Assembly (NCBI GenBank): GCA_029851415.1
Contig: CM056742.1
Location: 151,161,121 to 151,225,120, forward strand
Direction: 5' to 3'
Length of the DNA: 64,000 nt
From: Eretmocerus hayati
Lineage: Eukaryota > Arthropoda > Insecta > Hymenoptera > Aphelinidae
Made by a program: the position numbers and the translations under genes. Below, piece after piece: positions 44,633 to 56,800 of this stretch. The notes beneath the pieces are model-generated. The model was not told the origin of the DNA. It was given only the letters and a program-made list of their open reading frames with translations, and did no database searches. The first letter of the stretch is position 1. The number at the start of each line of letters is the position of its first letter.

Positions 44633-45327
44633 AGAAAGAGCTACTTATGCAAGAAATAATCCGATAACAACTTCATCATGACATCGCACTATTGTGAACA
44701 TGTGTAGTGAATACCAACTAGACGTACTCGACTTCTTCTATAAATCTACTGCGACAAGGTTGGAAATAAAAGATTTCGGGTAACGCATGGGTGACTTTTA
44801 TTCGCGTTTAGTTTTTTACGACATAGCGCAGAGAGGTTGCTGCTCTCGAGAATTTTACCATCGAACTGGGTCATGCATGCACCCGAATATATAAGCTCAA
44901 CTCGTATACTCTTTGATGTCAAATGCACATCTAGTCTCTGAATTTCTTGGGCGATACATTTTGCCCTTCAAATATTCAGTATTCCAGTGATCTTTTGTGC
45001 AAGACGCGGGCTCGAATATACCGTTCTACTGGAGACACATCATCCTCATCCCGACACAGTACCTGCTTATATTAGACTATGCACATGATGGATAGAAAGG
45101 TGAATCTCGGAACCAAAGGGAGAATATTGCAGATATACTATGGCCTTTTGTAAGTTTCTACACACATGGCTGCACAAGAGTCTGATGCAACGTAACGACG
45201 CGTGAGATGAGCGAGAATAGTTAACGGAAAATTATTCTTCGGTAAAGTGTCGCCCGATGGCACTTTGGGAATATGTAATTACGGCCTGTTTCAACTTGTA
45301 CTATAAGTGCTCGAGCAAACTTCTCTC

Positions 45328-46059
45328 TCACTCTCTCCTCTCTTTTCTGAGAAGCGGCTCATTAAAATTTTTTCTACCACGGCCAGCCGAAGTGCAGTAG
45401 CGGCCAAGTCTGCTAGATGAATTGAAAAAATTATCACTTGAAGCTATGAAACTGCCTCCAGGGAGAAACGAAGCTAGGGAAGGGAGAAGAGAGATTTTCA
45501 AAGAAAGTTTCTTGAGTATGCTTAAAATGGAGAGCTCGTTAGGGCCTGCAGAAATGCTCATTTCTGATGGCAGGGACATGAAGAGATGAGCTCTTGAAAA
45601 AGTTACTTGTGGACGCATAAAGAATGAACGCAGGGATGTCCCGATTGGTAGGTTTTTTGTGAACAATAAAGGAAATTTTTCTCTGAAAAATTGGAAAAGT
45701 TGAGCGAAAAATTGAAATTCACGATGCGGAGTATAAAAAAACGGAGCATCATACGGCCAACGATGATTAATGCCAGAAAATGAACCTTGCCATATTCTCC
45801 AAAAAATCATATTCAAGAGGTAGGAGATTCTGTATTCAGTGAAGTTTATGGGCAAAATAGGAAGAGTAGTCGTTAAGAAATAGAAAGGCAATCCGGTCCG
45901 CTTTGAGGGCAGAATCAGTCCCGCTAATCTTTTTTTTTTAAATTCCATGAAATGTTTCTGGTCGAAAACTAGAGAGGTTCCGAATCTCAAACTATCGAAG
46001 GTTCCTACTGATCCGTGAATGCAACCAAAAATATTCGCAAAATGATCAAAATCTGGCAT
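45328..46059 (-). other. Longest ORF in the window (243 codons), probably not a gene
   Basis: It runs from ATG at 46059 to a stop at 45328. The product is rich in Phe, Ser, Leu and Pro (FFAQLFQFFREKFPLLF, ILKKLSLKISLLPSLASF), as expected from a pyrimidine-rich strand where stop codons are depleted. The plus strand of the same region is GA-rich and also reads like protein in part (LKKLSLEAMKLPPGRNEARE) but has about ten stops. No domain was recognised on either strand. A gene is possible, but strand skew explains the length. Confidence 0.2.
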
Positions 46060-46094
46060 GACTATCTAAAAGCTTCGTGTCAATAGAGCTTACT

Positions 46095-46205
46095 TCATAA
46101 AATATTAAAATAATTAAAAGCCCAGCCAAAATTTGTCCGTCAGCATCTTGCGTATCGGGTTGCCTATGTGGAGGGGGTGAAGTGCGATGGATGGCCGTAT
46201 GGGTT
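46095..46205. repeat. Conserved element end, inverted copy of 29195-29301
   Basis: aaaagcccagccaaaatttg tccgtcagcatct and ggttgcctatgtggagggggtg match the 29.2-kb unit in reverse complement. As there, a short-period array begins directly after ggccgtatgggt. Confidence 0.8.
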
Positions 46206-46990
46206 ATGAGGAGTGAGTTATGAGGAATGAGTTATGAGGAACGAGTCATGGGGAACGAGTCATGAGGAATGGGCCATGAGGAATGAGTTATGAGGAACGA
46301 GTCATAAGGAATGATTCATGAGGAACGAGTTATGAGGAATGAGTTTTGAGGAACGAGTTATGAGGAATGAGTTATGAGGAACGAGTTATGAGCAATCAGT
46401 TATGAGGAGAGAGTCGTGAGGAATGAGTCATGAGGAACGTCGCATGAGAAACGGGGTGTGAGGAACGAGATGTGACATTGGGAATAGAGATGCTGGAATC
46501 TCGTCCAACTTGTCTGGTCTAATTCAGTTTAGTTCGTTCTAGTGCGGTCTGGTTGGGTTTTATTTGGTCTTACTCGGTCTAGCTCGGTCTCATTAAGCAT
46601 TGTTCGGTGAGTGGGGTATATTTGAATCTAGATCGGTCTAATTCGGTCTCATTCGGTTTACTTTGGTCAAATTAGGTGTGGCTTAGTCTAGAACGGTCTA
46701 ATTCGGTCTAGTTTAATCTGGTGTGGTCTAGTCCGATCTAGTTTCTTTCAGTTGGGTCTAGTTCTTTCTGAATGAGTCTAATTCGGTCAAGTTCGGTTAA
46801 ATTCCATCTATTTCGATTCTGTTATGTCCGATCAAGTTTAGTTCGGTCCAGCTCGGCCCAGTTCATCGTAGTTCGATCTAGTTTGATCTAGTTTGAGATG
46901 ATTTGGACAAGCTCGGTCTTGTTCGGTGGAGTTAGTTTCAATTCGATGGTGTTCGGTCTAGGGCGATCTAGTTTCGTCTAATTTGGCTCA
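46200..46990. repeat. Two adjacent short-period arrays
   Basis: 46200-46480 is a 12-base array (gagttatgaggaac, with catgaggaat variants). 46500-46990 is a 10-base array (ggtctagttc / ggtctaattc). Both are plus-strand purine/T-rich. The ORF that begins at 46983 partly derives from the second array. Confidence 0.85.
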
Positions 46991-48800
46991 GTTCGGTCAA
47001 ATCAAAACTAGCTCATCAGTAAAATCTTCTACACTGCTATTAATCCTCCGTGGTCACTCGAGGTTAATGTCAATGGTACAGTCGCCGAGGGCTGAGAATC
47101 AGTCCGAGTCTCTGGTTTTATGCAGGGTCTTTAATTCATTCCTACGCCACACAGACAACAGCGCCCAAGCCGCGGATCAACTCTTAACCTTCGGGTTACC
47201 AACGACTATTAATACCAGTGTTGATAGTTCGGGCCTTCAATTTAGCCAAGTCAGCCGTTTCGAAAATTGAGGACAGTATATTCGAATTTTCTAGTTCTAT
47301 ATATCTCTCAGCAGGTATAACTCAAGATAGTACCATTTTTGCAAACTTCATGAGAAAATTCTACCTGGCATCTTGAATCAATCACCAATCATCATTTTAC
47401 ATCCATCATTATTAAACTAGAAAAGCACTTCAGGAGACTCAGACTTATCGAGGACATTTACAAGCCGAACGAGTGGTAGCGAGTGCAGCAATAACGCTAG
47501 TCCCTAGAAGAATTTTAGGGTCGAATTTGTCTAATACCAGTTTAAAACTTCGTATTCACTTCTAGAATAATTATTATTCCCCAATAATACACCCAAATAA
47601 ATCTACTTTCTCCAACTCTCCAAAGCAAAAGTTCATTCAGCACAACCGCTCGAAAGGAAGTGTTGGCAGGCGTTTAAAGTGCGCTCCATCCTCATCACGC
47701 TCTAATCTACCTCTAGCATGAAGGTATTACTCTACAGAAGAACTGAACGTTGGCGTCAAGCCGGAATCACGATGGCAGCCTTCGTGACCTTTGCAGTCTG
47801 ATGCGCGAACTCATCCGACGTGGCCGTTTCCGTTATTTTTCAACCCCGTGAAGCGCGGTGCGATATGGAGTGACAGCCGGGAGGATATCCGGATATCGCA
47901 CTGCGAGTCGCGGAGACTTTTTGGAATTATTCACGCGAGGAATTTAATTAGAGCGTACGCGCACCCGCTTTCTGCTCGATTTTCAGCAACCAGAGGCAAA
48001 CTTTCGCTAGGTAGCGAGACGGATGAGTGAAATTGAAAATTTTGAGCGACGCGTGCGGCTTTCGTTCTAAAAACGTTTATTCGGATGCGCTGTTGAAGTC
48101 AGCCATTTACTGAGCCGTTGGAATAGAAAAGAGACCGTTGGATGAGTTTGAATGGGATACTGATCTCTGATGATTGATTGCTGGGCTATTTTGCCATTGA
48201 GGCGTACAAGTTCGCTTTTCCGAATAATGAAGATGAGTAGCTTTCGTGCAGATGAGCTTTCCTTCGAGTTCCAGAGAGAAATTACATACAAAACTTGCAG
48301 AGATTTTCCTTTAGCGGGCTTAGAATGAATTCAAGGCCCTCGTTGGACCTTGGGAGAATTTTTCAGCCCCAACGCTAAATATTGGAGAAAATTTACGTTA
48401 TTTTGTTAAGAGTATTCGAGACCTTTATTTCCTTGAATATTCTATAGCATCAGTGAGCTGATGCTAGGGAAAATATGGGATCCATGTTCGGGTGTACATA
48501 ATTGTTATTATAGGTTATCAATAGCTAGTCTGTATTAGTCAATTACTTCCTTGAACTTCGTATACGCCCAACTTGGTTGTGTAAGGGCGATGTTTTTTGT
48601 AACACTATTCATATTCTTGTCATGATAAATAAACATGATAGATTACTGTTGCAAGTATTCTCCGATAAGCAAATATCAGTCGACCAAAATTGAAAAGAGT
48701 AAGGTCGTGAGTCCCATCGGTGGAGCCCATCGTAGTACAAAATAATACGGACCAACTTGAAATAATGATGTGTTAGTGAATGCTTTAATAAAATTGAAGA
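46990..48800. other. Unassigned sequence
   Basis: A frame at 46983-47270 reads LRGHSRLMSMVQSPRAENQS and looks weakly coding without start or splice support. 47600-48060 is CpG-rich and promoter-like. The minus frame 48067-48291 (TTG start) is within chance length. No repeats were seen. Confidence 0.3.
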
Positions 48801-48812
48801 ATGCTAGACTAT

Positions 48813-49338
48813 TTAATTGGTGAATGAGAGGTAAGGAATGAGCTCAATCTCGTTATTATGACCATTTGGAAAAGATGGCGATGATTCTTGATTATTCCAG
48901 GATACATTGGTCGCGTTCAAAGAATGTTCAAAAATCTTCATGAAAATTTTCTTGAGCAAATGAATCTGAACGACACTGTAAATATCAATTTGTACTTCCT
49001 CACAAATCATTCTATCATGAACTCTTGCCAAAGTTGCTGACAATGATTCCGCGGCTAGAGATAATTTGCAAAAGTAACTTACGGCCTGGTAATTGATCTC
49101 AAACACTTTCCATTGATGAATAAATGAAAAGCAATAATAGCATGATTCGTCAACGTGGAATCTGAATATGTATGATTCAAATGGAACCCAAGTGACGTAT
49201 TTTCAGTTTTGTTTGAATAGCCATACTTCAAGCGTATTCTGAATTTTTTACAGAACTGTAAAGTTAATTCTCTCACGATGGAATTGAATGAATTTTTAGT
49301 ACAATAAGATACAAGAGTGTAAGAGTTTGATTCCACAT
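48813..49338 (-). CDS. Candidate two-exon gene end, about 155 codons
   Basis: Exon 49338-49083 (open about 85 codons) reads SYTLVSYCTKNSFNSIVREL and HAIIAFHLFINGKCLRSITR, ending in phase 2 at a near-perfect donor (GTAAGTTAC). Exon 49023-48813 starts at an acceptor (actttggcaag) in the matching phase and reads VHDRMICEEVQIDIYSVVQ and HLLKKIFMKIFEHSLNATN, ending at TAA. The intron would be 59 bases. The acceptor is weak, and the first exon's own acceptor (tttcacgcgag) is poor. Function unknown. Confidence 0.35.
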
Positions 49339-50028
49339 CTCGCGTGAAATTTTCCGGTTCAAGCCCAAGGTGAGGGTCGGAATGCTGTTTTTTTTTCTTT
49401 TTTTTATCAACTGAGAGTTAACTTAGCAAATCCCAAATCCGTGCGGAAAGATTATAGATCTTTCACGCACACTGTGCGAAAAATTCTCTTTAACTTCTGA
49501 GCCACATATTCAATCGAAAACACATGTCCTAGTTTTTATGATCGTCGATACAAGTAGACTCTACAGTAACGATATGCACTAGAGACTCATATAGGTTGGT
49601 AACAAGTCTGAAATTGTTGGAAGATAAATTGGAAAATAATGAAATTTACCGAGCGATTTGGATTGAAATCAAAAGTTGAAAGTGAAGAACCATAGTCACA
49701 AGCGTAGTTGGGGAGGAGATAATCCACGTAACATATTTCCCCGGATGGCTTGCTCAACTCTGTTCGGACTTTTATTTACGACGATGAAAGCGCCGATGGG
49801 CGCAATTTTGTCGAAATATATAAGGTAGTGACCACCCACACCATCGACGTCAGATCCCACTCGGTAAACGACTTGCGAACCAAAAAGCCCGTAAATTTGT
49901 GGCAAACGCCTAATCCGACCGGAAACTTCTCTTTCACTAAGGGGCTTGCGGGTCCACGCAATCACCATAAATAATGATCTAAAAACCAAGCCGCAGAGGC
50001 AATTTTCGATGCATCCAGACGCTCTCAC

Positions 50029-50106
50029 ACATATAAGTGGTGCTTTTTGCAGGACTGGGACATGTTCATCAAGCTCCAAACTCTTCTCCTTGACAATAAA
50101 TGTTCC
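50029..50106 (-). CDS. Candidate exon, SMYD/SET N-terminus-like
   Basis: Acceptor atagttttacatgttttag and donor GTGAGAGC enclose 78 bases open in phase 0: GTFIVKEKSLELDE then HVPVLQKAPLIC. The pattern G-xxIV-xxxL-x-VxxxxPLxC resembles the start of insect SMYD-type SET proteins (GRYxVAxRDIxxGExxxxExPxxxGP-C). This is a by-eye resemblance over a short segment. If unspliced, the frame runs on to 49696 for about 110 more codons. No other SET motif was found nearby. Confidence 0.25.
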
Positions 50107-50144
50107 CTAAAACATGTAAAACTATATAGATCACTTGTGAGGTA

Positions 50145-51334
50145 CAATAGAACTCGGTTATAACGAGCAAATTTCCGAAAGGACTCCGCCATTAAACATA
50201 GGATTTTGGGTTTCAGCTAATCCTGTCTCTTTAGATTTTAAACGATAGATTTCCACGAGCTGAACAAAAGTCTCAATGGGCGCAAGAACCGATAACGTGT
50301 AGTTTTTGAGTAATTCGTGATAAAAGTTGCCCTAGCTTGCAACCTAAAATAGGGTTACGCCGTTTTTATAAGATGCACTACGCAGTTCAACTCTTTGTTA
50401 GTCTGTTTCTTTTTTATCTTGTGAGACTCGCAATATAATTCCAAAGGATAATGATTTATTTGCTATTTTTTACCTTCGCTTTTCGAAGGTCTTCGCAATG
50501 AAAATAACCCAAAATCGCTCGAGTTCGAGAGAGTCAAGTCAGAGGCATTGTCTGTAGGTACAACAGAGATGTGGAACAGCTCTTCCTTGTCCAGTAAAGT
50601 GCCAAAAGAAAAACTTCAGATAAACTTATCCAGAGAGAGAGCTTTTTTGAAAAGAGTTACCATATTCTAGTCAGAGATTTGCAGGCATTGAAGGTATGCT
50701 ACACGCATCGGTGGGAAATGAGTGCTGACCATTGTTTTCGGGAACTCAGTAAATCGATTTGTCGAAGAAAACTGGTATTTCGTGTAAGATGATTGCTCAG
50801 GGATTGACAGAGTCTGTTGATTATGAGAATAAATTCCTAAAGCTCTTCTTTGAGTATTTTTCTGGATAAAGGCGAGCTATATCACAGATTTGTTGGACTT
50901 GCAAACAATCCCACCCCCCCCTCACTCTCCCAAACTCGAGCGATATTCGACTCTTCCTCAATACAATATTCAAAGGACGAAAGAGGAATAATCGTGAATT
51001 ACTAACCAACTCTCCTGCAAATATATTGCGAGTTTCACAAGATAGAAGATGAAGAAACAAGTAGTTTGAGTTCGTGGTGTCTCTAGTAGTATTGCATAAC
51101 CCTACTTTAGCTTGGAAGCTCAGGTAACTTTTATCACCAATTACTCAAAAACGATACCTTATCGGTTCTTGTGCCCATTGAGACTTTCGTTCAGCTCGTG
51201 AAAATCTATCGTTTAAGTACCAAAGAGACGGGATTAGCTGGAACCCAAAATCCTACGATTTACGGCTGGGTCCTTTGGTTGGTTTCTGTACTGAGTCAAT
51301 GGATTCGGCCTTGGTTGGAATGAGCTCAGTTATA
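50145..51334. mobile_element. Tigger/pogo-like non-autonomous element, 1.19 kb
   Basis: The left end is TA-CAATAGAACTCGGTTATA ACGAGC. About 200 bases of inverted subterminal sequence follow (aggattttgggtttcagcta, ctcaatgggcgcaagaaccg) and return inverted at 51120-51260. The ACTCGGTTATAACGA terminal word and TA flank are typical of Tigger/pogo elements in arthropods. A second element abuts on the right. The interior has no transposase. Confidence 0.65.
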
Positions 51335-52065
51335 ACAAGACTCCGGTTATAACGAACAAAAGTTTTGCCCAAATTTGGATTTGGACCTCTGCTGTAGCAA
51401 GCAGATACAATTTCAACACTACGCGATGGTGAATTTGAGAGCTTGGCACTAACTGTAAACAGGTATCATCAAATTGAAACCAGTACAATTGATACAAGCA
51501 ACATGAAAAGTAGTGAAAAGAAGGTTTTTGCGCTGGAAGGACAAAACAGTGGTGAATTTTGTAAGATCTACGGTGTGAGCAAGTCAACGATTTCAACAGT
51601 CTTAGAGATTCGAACAATTTTTATCTCACTATAAAAATATTGATGATGAGTTTTCTCACCATTATTGAAGATTGAAAAACATTTTCTATAAACACAACCT
51701 TCGAGCCAAGGAACAAACATTGATCACTGATTCCATGAAAGATACAATCTTGTAGACCGTGATTATGATATAAGTCGGATGAAGTGCTCAATATTGCATT
51801 CCTTGAATCAGCTTTCCATCTTAATTCACCTTTTTGACTGCGAATCTACATATCTATATATACATCCAAGTATTTTCCTCTCACAACTTATTTGTGTTTA
51901 ACATCGATCGTCCAATTTTGAAGTAAAACTCGATTGAATGATATTCTTCAGTTTAGATGATGACATTATCACTTATTCACGAAGAATACACGTAGATTCA
52001 ACCATTTTGAGTTAATCTCAGTTATAACGAGCAAATTTTGCCGGTCCAATAACCGAGTTTGACTG
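51335..52065 (+). mobile_element. Tigger-like element with HTH fragment
   Basis: The left end is ctccggttataacgaacaaa. The right end is gccggtccaataaccgagtttgactg, followed by TA; the two are inverted. An ORF from 51443 (ATG) reads SSEKKVFALEGQNSGEFCK then IYGVSKSTISTVLEIR, matching the N-terminal CENP-B/pogo helix-turn-helix (GVSKSTIS is the recognition turn). The frame stops at 51634, and the catalytic DDE part is missing, so this is an internally deleted copy. Confidence 0.65.
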
Positions 52066-52252
52066 TATCTGCAGAAAAAATCGATCATGGAGAGCTAGGA
52101 AATGTTAACCGTGACCGTGGGCTAGACAGCCATAAGTTGGACAAGAACATTTCATCTTGCAATTGCATGAACGATCTGTGGACCATTGCGAAAAAAATGA
52201 TAATGAAACCCATCTTGCGGCTATTATCCGGACCTTTCATCTGAGACAGTCA

Positions 52253-52475
52253 CTATGTTACCGTGAAAGCCCGAAATCCGCGATTGCCGGGCATTCACTA
52301 GTGAATCCTAAGATTCACTGGTCGTGGCCAGAGAATGCTGACATTCACTAGTGAAAGCCCGGAACTCGTAGCTGATTTCGTCGCTGATTCCATGATTCGG
52401 GCTTTCACTAGTCACTGTGATTGTCAGCATTCACTGTTCATCGACCAGAAATTGTAAGCATTCACTGGGCATCGA
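52253..52475. mobile_element. MITE with TATGTTACCGTGAAAGCCCG end, copy 1
   Basis: The terminus tatgttaccgtgaaagcccg is followed by gattgccgggcattcactag tgaatcctaagattcactgg and repeated cattcact words. An inverted relative lies at 63620-63793. The interior is rich in short palindromes (cattcactagtgaatc). Confidence 0.7.
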
Positions 52476-53266
52476 CCCTATATAGAAAATAGGATATATG
52501 GAATTCCCGATAGCTTGCGTGGTGACAATCGAGGTAACAATAAGCTCGGCAACTCGAAACATATGCTACTTAATAATGTCAAAAGCTATGTTTGTCTTCT
52601 ATATCTTTTCAAGAACCTCATTGTACCAAGCATCGCACTAGCAGAGCGTTATACTCATTTATCGCGATAACCGGGATCTCAATAAACATGAAATTGTATC
52701 ATATACCTATTTGTCTAGTGAGACCGAGCACAATACACTCACGCACTCAAACACTCCAAGTCATCAGATATTATTATTGCTTAGAACTCTCACTCTTGTA
52801 TGATCGTTTAGTATGAACAATGAACTGAATTTGAAGAACAATCGTGCATTGTGAACTTGAATGAAAAATTAGGTTTAGCAAACTACAGGAATTTTCAGAT
52901 CTAGTTTTCTTTATAGCGTCATCCTAAACTAACTGCGACAGGCTGTATTTATCCTATCTTCATTAAAATGTGTTCCACTGTGACTGACACCGTGACTGAC
53001 TGCAAAAAAAACGCGCAAGAGATAGTTTCTATCTTATTCTTTCACGTAGTAGAGATTTGGATTCGAAAAAAGAACATCAAAAAGAATTTTCTTCGTTAGA
53101 TTCTCAAGTTCGAAGTTATTAACGAGAGGTGATGTTGAATGTTGAATAGCTTTTAGCTATTGAAAGAATGTCATTGGGTTGGAACATATGTTTCGCAAAG
53201 CAAACGCCCGCCGTATTATCTTTAACAACAAAACGTTCGTCTCATGAATTATTCTATGAATGATCA

Positions 53267-53327
53267 TCAGTTGGAAGGACAACGAAAACAGTACTTTTAG
53301 CACAATTTATTCTCTTCATTCCACGTG
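53267..53327 (+). promoter_or_regulatory. Possible 5' end and first non-coding exon of gene B
   Basis: TCAGTT at 53267 fits an insect initiator. The sequence ends at 53327 in a perfect donor (cacgtg|GTAAGTCA). A second non-coding exon may be 53651-53673, with acceptor tgatccttacag and donor GTAAGTAATT. Both would lead to the acceptor just before the ATG at 53899. This is inferred from splice signals only. Confidence 0.3.
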
Positions 53328-53898
53328 GTAAGTCAATATTCTCACTTCATTGCAAACAAGGAACATGTGGTAGAATTATCGTTCATGATAGGACTTGGGA
53401 GTTATTAGTGGTGGATGCTGATAATGTAAAAATGATTCTGAAAACAGAATTTATTGAACACAGAATGCGGACAGTCGACAGTGAGGAGATACAACTTTTA
53501 GGAATCTTCACCATTTAGACCGCGTGCTTATACGTGAAGTGGGTAGTGAGATTCCCGGTATTAGAACAATTTTGTACCCTTTACTTTCAACAGACAAGTC
53601 TGGGCTCAAGTCTGAGGCAAGTATTCTCGGTGAAATATTGATCCTTACAGGGTGCTGATCGCGGAATTGGTCAGTAAGTAATTCTAAAAATTATTTTCGT
53701 TCGTAAAGCCAAGACGTCATAAAAAATGTGAAAACGACAGTCCATGATGTTATTTTGAAATTGATCATGACACTCAAACTTTATTGAGATAGTTTCAAAA
53801 CATACTGCTTTCCCACGTTTGATTCTTCGAGACATCATAGGTACACGCCAGCGAGAACTTTCGACCATTCGGTCAGCTATTGATTCTATTCATTTCAG

Positions 53899-56800
53899 AT
53901 GGAATTGATCACCTTGATCAGTTTATGTGCTGCATCGGCGTACGCGGATCCTAATAGCTCTACAGAATCTACATTCGGTATGTGCGCAATCATATTTTAT
54001 TCAAATTTCTAAGCCATCGAAAAATCTCAAAATCTTCCTAGACTTAGAGACTCCCAATACATTTCACTCAACCTGAGGGAAAACTATTTATATTTATTTA
54101 TAATTTTATTGAATGGAAATTCTACCGCATCTATAGAATTGTAAATTTTGCTCTTTATTAGATGTGTGGTTCCACACTATGATTGTTACCATAAAATGTA
54201 GCTTTCAAATGTAGGTTTCGGTTCTTCGCGATAACGAGTGACCATATCTGCCATGTGCCTCTTAACTCTATTCGGGCAGAGAACGATTTAATTCCAAAAC
54301 AAAAGCTAGAGGGATATCCCGAAAAGTAGGATGACAAACTCACTTGAATAGAACGTCTATTTTTTTCATTATTACTACTTTATCTATCGTATTTTCCATC
54401 AAACACAACAGCCTTCGAACTAAAGATGAAGGCGTTTCCACTCTCACAGTGTTGTTACTCAAACATTTGATCGTATTCATCCACTTCTATTGAGATAGAT
54501 TGAGAAATATGAGATCTGTAAAAGTACAGCTCGGAGTAGATTCGACGGGATTTCTCTTAGTAGAACTATTCATTTTTATTGAAGAAGTCATTGCAGCCAG
54601 TTGCACTAGTGACCTCAGTGTAAATCCAATGGAATTTAAAAATAAATACATCCGTAAATACTGTGATGAAGCAATCATGAAAAAACAAAGTCAATATCTC
54701 TAGTAGATATTGTAAATCAACATTTCCAAACGTCTTATTTCTTGTGGGTTTCGGAGAGCATTATTCCCCATCCTTTGCCAATTCGAAATTGAAAAAGTTG
54801 AACATTCTAAAATCGATGCAACATCGACTATGGATTGAGGATGAATTTCAGATTACAACATAAGAAAAAGAAGATTGCTCCACGATTGGGAGGAGACCTT
54901 GAAAAAGTTGAAAACCGATGTTGAAGCATCTTACAAAGATCCATGCAAACCAGGACCAAGTCGACTCCCATCAGGAATAGGTATTATGAACACAATAACC
55001 TTGATTTCCAATAAGTTCATAGCTACGATCAAACTAGCCACGGTTGATCCTCATCAATGTGTCATCGACCTAATTAACCTTTTGCAGAAGCTCATAAGTC
55101 TTCAACTACGAAAAATTAGCCTTCGTTCCAAAAATTTGCATTCAAAAATCTGTATGCTCAACTTACATTTAAGAGGTCTCACCAATACTCATTTGATTCT
55201 TTATAAGATTCTCTATGACCCAATTTGTATATTTTCATTCGATTTTTATCCGAATGATCCATGTAAACGAATGTAGATCCTCCATCAAACCTCATAAATC
55301 GTTTCCCAAAGTAATCATTATTTAAAACAGTTTTCTATCAGCTAATTCCGACAGATCAAATCTTGTCTGACTTACCATAGATGGAATTGTTATGAAATGC
55401 GAAAACATTCTCAGAAAATAGTTAAGACTCAGAAATGTTCGTAAAAATGTATTGGTTGCTAAAGACTTCGAACACAAGAAATTTTAATCCATGTTTTCAC
55501 TCATATAGTACGATTAATTGGAGAGTAGCTACTGAAATAGTAAGGAAATTAATTAATTCACAAATCGTCTGAAGCAGAAGTTCTCGAAACGATGACACCA
55601 GACGCAGATACAGCGTGGTGCCAACCGAACTCGGCCGGATACGAGCGATCAAGAGATACTAATGAAGAATCGAAGAACTCAGATAATTTCGTGAATGGAG
55701 TCGAGGGAAACCCTGGGATATCAAGTAACAGAGAGTGTCCGACTATCACAGGTAGATACCATGATGGGGTTATCAGCTCAACTTTTAACTCATTTGTATT
55801 AATGATGCCCTCTCTAGAAGATTGTAAATTCTCCCATGATCCACGTTCTAATAATATGTACCCATGGTTGCTAAATCGAATGATTTCTTGAATGAATACG
55901 TCATATCAGTTCTCGTTTCAAAATGTCATGTATCCGCAATACTGGTGCAGAATATCAAGTGAGCTATTTCGGAAGAAAGGGGAAAGATAAGTGTTTGGCT
56001 AGTTTACAGCCTTCAGAGATAGTTAGGATAAATGGTTTGTCTCTTTCGAAGCAATTTTCAAAATTACCATTTTTTACGAGTCCCAAAGACGGTTGAGGAA
56101 GTTTAAGAGCTGAAGGACCTCGTGCATATAGGTCGAAATTTAAATTTTTGTCGATTTTAAATTTTTTGGTCACGCAAGTCCTAGGAGAAGTAGTCTTCTT
56201 GGATTTATATGAGTAAAGTTGTGGCGAGAAGCTACTTTCCGCAATTTTTGAATTTTTGGGTGCTTACAAAATTGCGAGAAAGAACTTTCGCGCCTCGTTC
56301 ATGAGGTTTCCCCATTCCGTGCGGCTCGTTCCGAAAAGGAATCGCTCGCGAGCAAGCTTTAACCTCATAAACTCGGTGCGGAATGTACTATTGCTGGTCA
56401 GCGTGCAGTGCGCAATTACCAAGGAATGACTCGTATGAAATTTTGGTCAAAAAGGGGGAAGGGTCATGACATACGTGACATCTTTATAGGGGAGGATTTG
56501 GCTTGAACATGACACAGTGTGACAAGGGGGAGGGGAGAGGTCCAAAATCCTCAGAACACGTGCGGACGTCTCTTGTGCAAGCCCTCAAAGATATGGTGAA
56601 TATTGAACATCTCCAAAAAAGTTGTTCTTGCATCTTTTGACTTTTTTCTACTTGGACAGTAAGAATGACGCCTAAAAATATTAGCTCAACCAATTCCAAC
56701 GTGCCTCGACTTATTTTCATCACCATTTTAACTTTGAGATGCTTTTCCCAGGTTTTTATTTAATTCCTTACATAATATTTTCAGAGCAGATTACTGAAGA

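Noticed and set aside
45328..46059. The longest ORF (243 codons, minus) as a conserved gene
   Set aside because: The strand is pyrimidine-rich, which depletes stop codons. The product is a low-diversity F/S/L/P sequence and no domain is visible. Listed only as an unassigned ORF.
49321..49420. B-box-like ggttcaagccc followed by a T run, as a Pol III gene
   Set aside because: No A box or tRNA fold could be found upstream at the right distance, so it is not called as a tRNA or SINE.
49750..49974. Plus-strand 74-codon ORF as a gene opposite the SMYD-like exon
   Set aside because: It starts at TTG, has no splice sites, and lies antisense to the extension of the minus frame; one of the two is a shadow and neither is proven.
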